The notes below the pieces were generated by a model. The model did not search any database, was not told the origin of the DNA, and was given only the letters and a program-made list of their open reading frames with translations. Shown here piece after piece: positions 52,166 through 58,984 of a DNA stretch of 64,000 nucleotides. The first letter of the stretch is position 1, and each line of letters starts with the position of its first letter. A program made the position numbers and the translations under genes. Source of the DNA: Curtobacterium oceanosedimentum (GTDB lineage: Bacteria; Actinomycetota; Actinomycetes; Actinomycetales; Microbacteriaceae); contig NZ_JAIXIG010000001.1 in the NCBI RefSeq assembly GCF_020297365.1, positions 59,105 through 123,104 on the forward strand. Reading direction: 5' to 3'.

Positions 52166-52811
52166 CGAGCCTAGACCGGCTCGTGTCCGTGGTCTCGGTG
52201 CTGCTGTGTGCGACCCGGTGCGCCGCGCTCCGGCGTCCGTGGCCGGTCCTGGCCCGTCGGCGTCGAGCGGTGCTGACGACGCCAGCGGTGATCATGACGG
52301 CGCCGTACGTCAGCAGCACGCCCGCGACCGCGGGGATGAGCCAGCTGCGCGACCCGTTCACGACCTGGTTGACGATGCCGATCTCCGGCAGGGAGTACCA
52401 GACCACACCGCGGATCTGCACCGCGGTGACGGGGGCCGGGTCGGCCTTCGCGTTGGCGTCGCCCTTGAGCACGAAGGTCCGTTCGCCGTCCGACGACGAG
52501 GCCACCGACACGACGCGGTGGCTGATCACCGCCGGCTGCCCGGAGACGATCTGGTAGGTCACGACGTCGCCGACGCGGATGTCCTCGACGGGGACCGGCC
52601 GGACGACGAGCAGGGTGCCCGGGGGCAAGGTCGGCTCCATCGAGCGCGTCAGGACGGTGAGCGGCATCGAGCCCGTGGCCTTCGGCACGACGATCAGCAC
52701 GACGGCCAGGCCCGCGACGATGAGCAGCAGTCCGGTGCTGAGTCCGAACGCGACCGCGTGGACGACCGCACGCCAGCCGGTCCTGGGCGTCGTGGGGGTC
52801 AGACGCCGCAT
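52029..52811 (-). CDS. sipW: SipW-type signal peptidase I
   Basis: This serine protease of family S26 has an N-terminal transmembrane helix (residues about 18-45), then the catalytic serine in TRSMEPTLPPGTLLVVRP and a histidine in VISHRVVSV in place of the usual lysine. This Ser/His arrangement is typical of SipW and of archaeal/eukaryotic signal peptidases. A second helix (LIPAVAGVLLTYGAVMITAGV) ends near residue 185. The last 65 residues are only Arg, Gly and Ala rich and overlap the next gene, so they look like read-through after a lost stop. It closes a four-gene cluster whose first products bear matching signal peptides. Confidence 0.85.
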   Translation of the reverse strand: MRRLTPTTPRTGWRAVVHAVAFGLSTGLLLIVAGLAVVLIVVPKATGSMPLTVLTRSMEPTLPPGTLLVVRPVPVEDIRVGDVVTYQIVSGQPAVISHRVVSVASSSDGERTFVLKGDANAKADPAPVTAVQIRGVVWYSLPEIGIVNQVVNGSRSWLIPAVAGVLLTYGAVMITAGVVSTARRRRARTGHGRRSAAHRVAHSSTETTDTSRSRLGGRDGRRAAGAGAPRRGDSTAPRGRRAGRGTRRVRATEGRPGDPS

Positions 52812-53692
52812 CGGATCGCCGCCCCGTTGTCCTGGGTGAAGAGCGTCACCTTGCCGGTGCCCGCGACGGTCGTCGTGGGGGTGCCGGTGCTGTCGAGCAC
52901 CTTGACGGTGACGGTCAGCGTGCCCGAGGTGCCGGCGCTCGCGGGGATGTCCGCGGGCGAGATGGTGATGAACGCGGAGTAGTCCTGCGCCTTCTGCCCG
53001 ACCGGCGTCGAGCCGACGAAGGCCCCGTACCAGGTGTCCTGCGGACGGTTCGCGGCGTCCCACCGGACGTCGACGTACCAGCCGCCGTGGTCGGTGCAGA
53101 CCAGTGACGGCGTGTCGGCCACCGCTGCCGGTGTGGTCAGGGTGAACCCGCCCGACACGACGGCGGAGGTCCAGGTCCCGCTCGTGACGGTCAGGGCGAC
53201 GACCACCTTCGCGGTCGAACCCGCGGGGGCCGACGACTGCAGGGTGCTGCGGGTGCACCAGACGGCGGAGGCGCCGGCGGCGAGCTTCGAGCTCATGCTC
53301 GGCAGCGACGCCCAGGACCCGGTGACGGATCCGCCGCCGACGGCCGTGCTCGTGGTGCACGCAGCGGTCGAGGCGACGGGCCAGGCGACGACGGTGACGG
53401 CTCGCGCCAGGGCGGTCGAGCTGCCGGACGCGACGGAGACCGTGGTGGTGGTCGTTCCGCCGAGGGTGCCCGAGTCGGTCAGCGTGAGGGGCTTCGTGAT
53501 CGCCGTGACGCCCGACGAGAACGTCGTGGTGAGGGCGTTGGTGCCGCTGATCGTGCCCGCGACCGTGCCGACCCGGGTGGTCGCGGTGGTCGTGCCGGAC
53601 GCGCTCCACAGCGCCCACGCGGCGCTCGACCCGCCACCGACGAAGACAGCGGCCAGGAGCACGGCGACGACGAGCCGGAGGCGGCGGTTCAT
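52799..53692 (-). CDS. Secreted Thr/Ser-rich surface protein, likely SipW substrate
   Basis: This 297-residue protein has an N-terminal signal of the SipW-dependent kind (LVVAVLLAAVFVGGGSSAAWALWSASG): a basic start, a hydrophobic core and the W-A-L-W-S-A phrase near the cleavage site. The mature part is nearly all Thr, Ser, Val, Ala and Gly in beta-strand-like alternation, with four to five cysteines and an aromatic patch (GGWYVDVRWDA). Its start overlaps the upstream gene (ATGA) and its end overlaps sipW by 13 bp. It may form or anchor surface fibres with the two smaller proteins upstream. No enzyme motif is visible. Confidence 0.75.
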   Translation of the reverse strand: MNRRLRLVVAVLLAAVFVGGGSSAAWALWSASGTTTATTRVGTVAGTISGTNALTTTFSSGVTAITKPLTLTDSGTLGGTTTTTVSVASGSSTALARAVTVVAWPVASTAACTTSTAVGGGSVTGSWASLPSMSSKLAAGASAVWCTRSTLQSSAPAGSTAKVVVALTVTSGTWTSAVVSGGFTLTTPAAVADTPSLVCTDHGGWYVDVRWDAANRPQDTWYGAFVGSTPVGQKAQDYSAFITISPADIPASAGTSGTLTVTVKVLDSTGTPTTTVAGTGKVTLFTQDNGAAIRCGV

Positions 53693-54267
53693 GCGGAGAC
53701 CTGCGTTCCCGTGACGGTGAGGGAGAAGTCCGTGGTGGCGCCGGCGACGCTCTGCGGGGCGTCGGCGTCGAGGACGACCTCGACGCAGCCGACACCGCTC
53801 GCGCCGGCCGGCAGGGTGAACGAGCTGCTGCCCGTGTCGAAGGTCGCGAGACGGCCGCTCGCACCGGCGAGACCGGCGGCGCAGTCCGCGGCCGACGACA
53901 CGGTCGCCAGTCGGAGGGTCAGCTCACCGAGTGCGGCCGTGGACGACGACGTCGCGGACGTCGTGGCGACGCGCATCGACAGGGGGATCGACCCGGTGTT
54001 CCGGACCGTGAAGGTGCCCCTGGTGCTGGTCCCCGGTCCGAGCACGGTGGTGTTCATCGAGGAGAGCGTGCCGACGGTGATCGTCGCGGTCGCGGAGCGC
54101 ACGCTGGTGGCCGCGGTGCTCGCGGTCCCGTTCCAGAGCGCGTAGGTCCCGCCGGTCCCGAGGAGCGCGGTGCCGACCGCGACGACCAGGCCGAGCGCGA
54201 CCGGCCACACCCAGCGGTGTCGTCGGGCTGCGCGGTGGCGTCCCGTCGTCCGCGGTGTGGCGGTCAT
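53689..54267 (-). CDS. TasA/camelysin-like protein with SipW-dependent signal peptide
   Basis: This 192-residue protein carries a long basic N-terminus, a hydrophobic core and GTGGTYALWNGTAS at the cleavage site, the SipW-dependent signature also seen in the first protein of the cluster. The mature domain (about 150 residues) is a Thr/Ser-rich beta sandwich pattern: TVGTLSSMNTTVLGPG, GTFTVRNTGSIPLSMRVAT and a final FSLTVTGTQVSA. The TxxxxxxNTGxxPL phrase resembles the TasA/camelysin domain. Two cysteines could make a disulfide. It is translationally coupled to the larger surface protein that follows. Confidence 0.78.
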   Translation of the reverse strand: MTATPRTTGRHRAARRHRWVWPVALGLVVAVGTALLGTGGTYALWNGTASTAATSVRSATATITVGTLSSMNTTVLGPGTSTRGTFTVRNTGSIPLSMRVATTSATSSSTAALGELTLRLATVSSAADCAAGLAGASGRLATFDTGSSSFTLPAGASGVGCVEVVLDADAPQSVAGATTDFSLTVTGTQVSA

Positions 54268-54312
54268 GCGTGTGCTCCTGGTCGTCGTGGTCGGCTCGTG
54301 GCGATCGGTGGA

Positions 54313-54867
54313 TCAGGAACCGATCGCGGTCTGGGTCAGCGTGAAGGCGAGCGCGCTGAGGTTGATCGAGCCGCCCTGACCGGTGGTCGCCGACGCGGGC
54401 AGCGTCACGGTGAAGACGACCTTGACGGTCGAGGTGGACGACGACGGCGAGACCACGAAGGTGTTCGCGGCGGACGAGGACTGCACGACGGAGGCGCTCG
54501 TCGACGTGACGGCCAGCGTCTTCGTCGTGGCGGCGAGCAGGGCGGCGTCGCCGGTGATGCTCTGGTTCGCGTAGGTCAGGTTGGCCTTGAGGTCCTGGCC
54601 GGTCGCGCCGATGGTCAGCGTCTGCGTGAACTGGAAGGTGTTGCCCGGGACCATCAGGGCCTTGGTCGGGTCGATCGCGGTGGAACGACCGTTCGTGATG
54701 TCCGTCCAGGCGCCGTCGTTGTTGGCGCTCAGCGTCAGGGTGCCCGAGTTGACCGACGACGCGGCGCTCGAGGCGCTCGCGTTCCAGAGGGCGAAGGTGC
54801 CCGCACCGCCGAGGAGGAGTGCGACGCCTGCTGCGCCGGCGATGGCGCCGGTGACGATCTTGTGCAT
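54313..54867 (-). CDS. TasA-like surface protein with alternate-type signal peptide
   Basis: This 184-residue protein opens the cluster. Its signal (IVTGAIAGAAGVALLLGGAG, then TFALWNASASS) is the alternate SipW-dependent type. The mature part is a compact beta-rich domain with TLTLSANNDGAWTDI, KALMVPGNTFQFTQTLTIGA and a terminal FTLTQTAIGS. It contains no cysteine. In Bacillus, TasA is processed by SipW and polymerises into biofilm fibres; a related fibre or sheath subunit is a reasonable inference here. A promoter and a leader of about 190 bases lie upstream. The chosen ATG immediately precedes the signal; the open frame upstream is not protein-like. Confidence 0.82.
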   Translation of the reverse strand: MHKIVTGAIAGAAGVALLLGGAGTFALWNASASSAASSVNSGTLTLSANNDGAWTDITNGRSTAIDPTKALMVPGNTFQFTQTLTIGATGQDLKANLTYANQSITGDAALLAATTKTLAVTSTSASVVQSSSAANTFVVSPSSSTSTVKVVFTVTLPASATTGQGGSINLSALAFTLTQTAIGS

Positions 54868-54902
54868 GGGGTTGATCCGTTCCTGCGTGCTCGTGGCACG
54901 CT

Positions 54903-54948
54903 GAAGCCCACCGGGGACATTCGGGCGTCGTGTCCGGTGGGGGACTTC
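54903..54948 (-). other. Leader hairpin of the surface-protein operon
   Basis: GAAGCCCACCGG and CCGGTGGG...CTTC form a strong stem of 12 pairs with a three-base bulge, 36 bases upstream of the first start codon. It could stabilise the leader or control entry of transcription. Confidence 0.5.
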
Positions 54949-55060
54949 GTCATCGACCCAGGGGTTGGAGGGGGTCGCGGCTGACCGGTGCCGAGAACGG
55001 TCGCCGGGCCTCGGAGCGCATGTGCTGCTGCTCGGGCGGGCTGGACTCGCTCTGGCTTCG

Positions 55061-55089
55061 ACGTTAGCTGTCCCCCAAAGTGCGGACAA
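55061..55089 (-). promoter_or_regulatory. Candidate promoter of the surface-protein operon
   Basis: On the minus strand, TTGTCC (55089-55084) and TAACGT (55066-55061) are separated by 17 bases, matching a housekeeping-type promoter moderately well. It lies about 190 bases upstream of the TasA-like start. Confidence 0.45.
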
Positions 55090-55260
55090 GCGAGAACGAG
55101 CGTTCACCACGACCCCAGAACGGGGGTCATTTCAGTCCCCGAGAAGGAGGACACAGTTTGTACCCCGTTTTCACGGTGCCGGCGAGCATGATCGATGGTC
55201 GTCCAGCAGGAATGCCGGTCGGTGATGCGTCGTTGCACCGTCCCGGAACGAGGAGGACCC

Positions 55261-55926
55261 ATGGACATCGTGCGCTGGTTGTTCGACGCGCAGATCGTCA
55301 TCGGCGACCAGACGGTGCTCTGGCGCGAGGTGATCGGCAACGTCTTCGGCCTGCTCAGCGCGCTGGGCGGCATGCGCCGGAAGGTGTGGGCCTGGCCCGT
55401 CGGCCTGGTCGGCAACGCCCTGCTCTTCACGGTCTTCATGGGCGCCCTGTTCGACACCCCCAACCCGGTGAACCTGCTCGGGCAGGCCGGGCGTCAGGTC
55501 ATGTTCATCATCGTGAGCATCTACGGCTGGTACCGCTGGACGCACCGTCCCGACGACGCGACCACCGTGATCGACCCGCACTGGGCCTCCTGGCGGACCC
55601 GCGGACTGCTGGTCCTGGGGATGGTGGGCGGCACCGCCGCCCTGACCCCGCTGTTCCGTGCGCTCGGTTCGTACGAGCCGGTGTGGAGCGACGCGTGGAT
55701 CTTCGTCGGCTCCCTGCTCGCCACCTACGGCATGGCGAAGGGGTGGGTGGAGTTCTGGCTCATCTGGGTCGCGGTCGACCTGGTGGGCGTGCCGCTGCTG
55801 TTCTCGGCCGGCTACTACGCGTCCGGCCTGATGTACGTGTTCTACGGCGTCTTCACGCTCGCCGGGTTCTTCGTCTGGATGCGCCAGCGGGTCCGCCCGT
55901 CCGCGGCTCCGGTGACCGTCGGCTGA
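55261..55926 (+). CDS. pnuC: PnuC-type nicotinamide riboside/mononucleotide transporter
   Basis: This 221-residue membrane protein has about seven hydrophobic segments and the PnuC pattern: NVFGLLSALGGMRRKVWAWPVGLVGNALLF near the N-terminus, and IYGWYRWTHR and WVAVDLVGVPLLFSAGYY later. PnuC facilitates entry of nicotinamide riboside, which is trapped by phosphorylation inside. The ATG at 55261 has a GAGGAGGACCC ribosome site; an ATG 66 bp upstream in the same frame has none. No NadR-type kinase gene is adjacent. Confidence 0.9.
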   Translation: MDIVRWLFDAQIVIGDQTVLWREVIGNVFGLLSALGGMRRKVWAWPVGLVGNALLFTVFMGALFDTPNPVNLLGQAGRQVMFIIVSIYGWYRWTHRPDDATTVIDPHWASWRTRGLLVLGMVGGTAALTPLFRALGSYEPVWSDAWIFVGSLLATYGMAKGWVEFWLIWVAVDLVGVPLLFSAGYYASGLMYVFYGVFTLAGFFVWMRQRVRPSAAPVTVG

Positions 55927-56022
55927 CGGTCGCACCCGCCGTCCGGAGGAGCCGCGCAGGACCCGAGGAGGACCCGAGGAGGATCCGAGGATCCCGACGA
56001 CGCACGGCCCCCGGTCTGGGAC

Positions 56023-56051
56023 GAGACAAACCGGCGCACATGCGGTGTAGT
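56023..56051 (+). promoter_or_regulatory. Candidate promoter giving a leaderless TetR-family mRNA
   Basis: GAGACA (56023-56028), a 17-base spacer and TGTAGT (56046-56051) are followed seven bases later by the ATG at 56058. A start at or next to that A would give a leaderless message, common in actinobacteria. There is no ribosome site ahead of the ATG. Confidence 0.4.
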
Positions 56052-56057
56052 TGGGGG

Positions 56058-56690
56058 ATGGAACCCCTGCAGGGCGAGCGCGTGGCGGACGACGAGTCCC
56101 TCGCGGAACGCACCGTGCGCGCGGCGATCCGTGCGTACCGCTTGCACCCGTTCGATGCCGTCGACGCCTCGGTCGTGGCCGAGGTGGCCGGTGTGTCGCT
56201 CGAGACCGTCGAACGGCTCTTCCCCACGTGGGACGCCCTGCTCCTGGTCACCTACGACCGGTGGGCGCAGCTGCGGGGGTCGCGGCGCGTGACCGAGCCG
56301 TCCTGCACCATCGACCACGTCCGGCTCACCCTGGCCGAGGACGTCGCCGATCCGGGGCTCGTGCGGGTGCTCGCCGGTGTGGTCACGATCGCCAGCTCGG
56401 AGTCCCGGTTCTCGGACCTGTTCCGCAAGCGCTTCGAGGAGTACGTCGAGGAGCTGACCGTCGGCCTGCAGCGTGACTTCGACCGCGGCGTCGAGGAGTC
56501 GTCCATCCCCGCGTACCAGGCGGCCACGCAGCTGCTGGCCGTGTACGAGGGCATGCAGATCCAGATGCTCGTCCGGCCCTACATCGACGTCTTGGTGGAG
56601 TTCGACCGGGCGGTCGGCACGCTGCGGCAGGGGTGGAAGCGGCACGACGTCCCCTCGTGGGACCTCGACGAGGTGCCGGTCCGCGTCTGA
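56058..56690 (+). CDS. TetR-family transcriptional regulator
   Basis: This 210-residue protein has an N-terminal TetR-like helix-turn-helix (VVAEVAGVSLETVERLFPTWDALLLVTYD, residues about 38-68) and an all-helical ligand/dimer domain ending in RRDVPSW-like acidic-aromatic sequence (RHDVPSWDLDEVPVRV). It is convergent with an ABC-2 exporter operon and lies downstream of pnuC in the same direction, so its target is not obvious. Self-regulation and control of the exporter are both possible. The start may be leaderless; a GTG ten codons downstream is an alternative. Confidence 0.8.
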   Translation: MEPLQGERVADDESLAERTVRAAIRAYRLHPFDAVDASVVAEVAGVSLETVERLFPTWDALLLVTYDRWAQLRGSRRVTEPSCTIDHVRLTLAEDVADPGLVRVLAGVVTIASSESRFSDLFRKRFEEYVEELTVGLQRDFDRGVEESSIPAYQAATQLLAVYEGMQIQMLVRPYIDVLVEFDRAVGTLRQGWKRHDVPSWDLDEVPVRV

Positions 56691-56712
56691 CGCCGCACGG
56701 TGTCCGGCGGTC

Positions 56713-57933
56713 TCAGCCCCGACGCCCCCGCCGCCACGACAGGACCTGCCGCACGGTGACCTTCGACCCGTACTGCGCGACCGAGTGCCGGAACAGGTAC
56801 TCGGCGAACCAGAGCAGCAGCCCGGCGACGACGAACACCTCGACGATGCAGATCACCGACTCCGTCACCGTCAGCGCCCCGACCGCGTTCCGGACCATGG
56901 CCGACACGGGCGTGAACGTCGGGAAGTACGTGAAGAACTGCGCCACGGGCGACGACGGGCTGGTCGCCACGAAGAACGCCGCGTAGAGCGGGATGATCAG
57001 CGCGAAGATCGCCGCGGACTGCAGCGCCGAGGCGTCCTTGATCGACGGTACCGCGGCGCCGACGGTGACGAAGAGTCCCGATGCCAGGAGCACCCCGCCG
57101 ACGAGCAGCAGGGCGCCGGTGACCATCCGCCACGGATCGACGGTGACGCCACCCAGGCGCGACGCGATGAAGGGCAGCGCGACGAGCAGGCCGACCAGGC
57201 CGGGCAGGAGGAAGACCCCGACCTGCACCAGGCCGACCAGCAGCATCGCGACGACCTTGCCGCGGATCAGGTCGCCGGCGGTGACCGCGGTCAGGATCAT
57301 CTCGGAGATGCGGTTCTCCTTCTCCTCGACCACGACCGTGACCATGCGAGCGGCCAACAGGACCACGAGGCCGAAGAATGCCGCCACGAACAGGAACGGC
57401 GGGACGACGGACAGCCAGCCCGGTGCCACCCGGCCGTCGGCGTAGGTCGTGAGGTCGGTGTCCGGGGGAGTGCGGAGCAGCTTCACCGTCTCGGCGTCGT
57501 CGACCGACGCCGCGACGCTCTGTTCCAGCACCCGTTCGGCGAGCGACGAGTACACCCCGTTGGCGAACAGGCCGCGGTCGGCGGCGTCGATGCGGATCGC
57601 CGTGCTCGACGGCGACGACGGGAACACGATGACGGCGTCGAGCTCGCCGTCGCGCACCGCCGCCCGGTCGGCCGCGACGTCGTCGGACGGTGACCCGCCC
57701 CACCGTGCGGCGACCGACTCGGACACGAGCCCGGACTCGTCGACGTAGTGGAACGGGGTCTTCGTCGCCGAGGACCCGGACACCACCGAGTCGGTGCCGG
57801 CCGCCTGGCCGATGCCGACGAGCAGCGACACCACGACGATCACGACGGGCAGTGCGAGCGTGCCGATCCAGAAGGCGGGCTTCTTCACGGCGCGGACGAA
57901 CTCGAAGCGCACCACGGTGCCGAGGGTGCTCAC
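56713..57933 (-). CDS. ABC-2-type exporter permease (NatB/YhaP-like)
   Basis: This 406-residue permease has one N-terminal helix (PAFWIGTLALPVVIVVVSLLVG), an extracellular domain of about 150 residues, and five to six C-terminal helices with the conserved VVVEEKENRISEMILTAVTAGDLIRGK coupling region. It matches the NatB/YhaP group that pairs with a NatA-like ATPase for sodium, peptide or drug export. The GTG start overlaps the ATPase stop (GTGA). A dimer of this permease with two ATPase subunits is the expected complex. Confidence 0.88.
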   Translation of the reverse strand: MSTLGTVVRFEFVRAVKKPAFWIGTLALPVVIVVVSLLVGIGQAAGTDSVVSGSSATKTPFHYVDESGLVSESVAARWGGSPSDDVAADRAAVRDGELDAVIVFPSSPSSTAIRIDAADRGLFANGVYSSLAERVLEQSVAASVDDAETVKLLRTPPDTDLTTYADGRVAPGWLSVVPPFLFVAAFFGLVVLLAARMVTVVVEEKENRISEMILTAVTAGDLIRGKVVAMLLVGLVQVGVFLLPGLVGLLVALPFIASRLGGVTVDPWRMVTGALLLVGGVLLASGLFVTVGAAVPSIKDASALQSAAIFALIIPLYAAFFVATSPSSPVAQFFTYFPTFTPVSAMVRNAVGALTVTESVICIVEVFVVAGLLLWFAEYLFRHSVAQYGSKVTVRQVLSWRRGRRG

Positions 57934-58859
57934 GCGGCGACCCCCTCGGCGGCGGCGAGGGCGTCGTGCCCGTAGACCTGCACGAAGATCTCGTCGAGCG
58001 GGATCCGCCGCATCTCGAACGCGGTGACGTGCACACCTGCGGCGACGAGCGACGCCAGGATGTCGGCGCCGTCGGGCGTGGCGGCCGGGGTCGGCACGAG
58101 GTGGGCGACGTGCCCCTCGTGCCGGGCGAGCCGGTACAGCGGCGACGGCGGCACGGCGCCGACGAGGCCGACCCGGGCGACGGCGCCGCCGAAGGCGTCC
58201 TGCACGTCGGGCACCGTGCCGTACGCGGCGGCGGCGCCGTCCTTGAGGAGCAGGATGCGGTCGCACAGCCGCTCGACCTCGTCCATGTGGTGCGTGACCA
58301 GGATCACCGTGGCGCCGTCGGCCTTCCGTTCGTCGACCAGGTCGAGCAGCAGCCGACGGTTCACGGGGTCGAGGCCCTTCGTCGGTTCGTCGAGGATGAG
58401 CAGCCGGGGCCGGTCCATGATCGTGATGCCGAGCTGCACCTTCTGCTGCTGCCCGCCGGAGAGCTTGTCGACGCGCAGCTTCGCCCGGTCGGCCAGCCCG
58501 ACGCGGGCCAGGTAGTCCGTGCTCCACGCGGTCGCCTCGGCTCGGCCGAGACCGCGGAGCCGCCCGAAGTAGGTCATCACGTCGATGACGGACTCCTTGC
58601 GGTACAGCCCGCGCTCCTCGGGCAGGTAGCCGATGCCGCCGGTGGCGGGCCGGTACGGTTCACCGTCGATCGTCAGGGTCCCCGCCGTCGGCGTGGTGAT
58701 GCCGAGCAGGGCGCGGATCGTGGTGGTCTTGCCGGACCCGTTGCTGCCGAGCAGGCCGAAGGTCTCACCGGGGGCGACGTCGAACGACAACCCGTCCACG
58801 ACGGTGCGGTCCCCGAACCGCATCACGAAGTCCTGCACGTCGATGCTCGCCCCGCTCAT
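57930..58859 (-). CDS. ABC exporter ATP-binding protein (NatA/YhaQ-like)
   Basis: This 309-residue ATPase has Walker A GSNGSGKTT, signature LSGGQQQKVQLG, Walker [13 protein letters not shown] and H-loop LVTHHMDEV. A C-terminal extension of about 90 residues (from about 220) carries the DUF4162-like regulatory domain seen in NatA/YhaQ proteins. It is the first gene of a two-gene exporter operon. The exported substrate cannot be inferred. Confidence 0.92.
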   Translation of the reverse strand: MSGASIDVQDFVMRFGDRTVVDGLSFDVAPGETFGLLGSNGSGKTTTIRALLGITTPTAGTLTIDGEPYRPATGGIGYLPEERGLYRKESVIDVMTYFGRLRGLGRAEATAWSTDYLARVGLADRAKLRVDKLSGGQQQKVQLGITIMDRPRLLILDEPTKGLDPVNRRLLLDLVDERKADGATVILVTHHMDEVERLCDRILLLKDGAAAAYGTVPDVQDAFGGAVARVGLVGAVPPSPLYRLARHEGHVAHLVPTPAATPDGADILASLVAAGVHVTAFEMRRIPLDEIFVQVYGHDALAAAEGVAA

Positions 58860-58925
58860 GGGGCGACCCTACCGGGACCGGGCGACGTCTCGGGTGTCGG
58901 TCGCGGCCCGGGGCGGTACCGCCAC

Positions 58926-58973
58926 GACGGACGGGAGGCGCGGTGCCTGCCCGCACCGCGCCTCCAGTCCGTC
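58926..58973. terminator. Terminator of the GGGAGGC family downstream of the alpha-glucosidase
   Basis: The 21-bp arms GACGGACGGGAGGCGCGGTGC and GCACCGCGCCTCCAGTCCGTC pair with one mismatch around a six-base loop. It lies 12 bp after the glucosidase stop and upstream of the exporter operon. The wording is nearly identical to the hairpin at 30.2 kb. Confidence 0.8.
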
Positions 58974-58984
58974 ACCCGGTTCCG

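Larger units (their letters stand above)
54868..55260. other. Divergent regulatory interval between the surface cluster and pnuC
   Basis: These 393 bp hold the minus-strand promoter of the surface cluster, its long leader with a hairpin, and the pnuC upstream region. No coding frame is convincing, and I see no recognisable riboswitch. Confidence 0.6.

Noticed and set aside
54949..55110. N-terminal extension of the TasA-like protein
   Set aside because: The frame is open but the signal peptide requires the start at 54867; the upstream translation is Arg/Ser/Pro rich.
55128..55260. Riboswitch upstream of pnuC
   Set aside because: PnuC genes can be riboswitch-controlled, but I found no conserved core of a preQ1, NAD or thiamine-type aptamer here.
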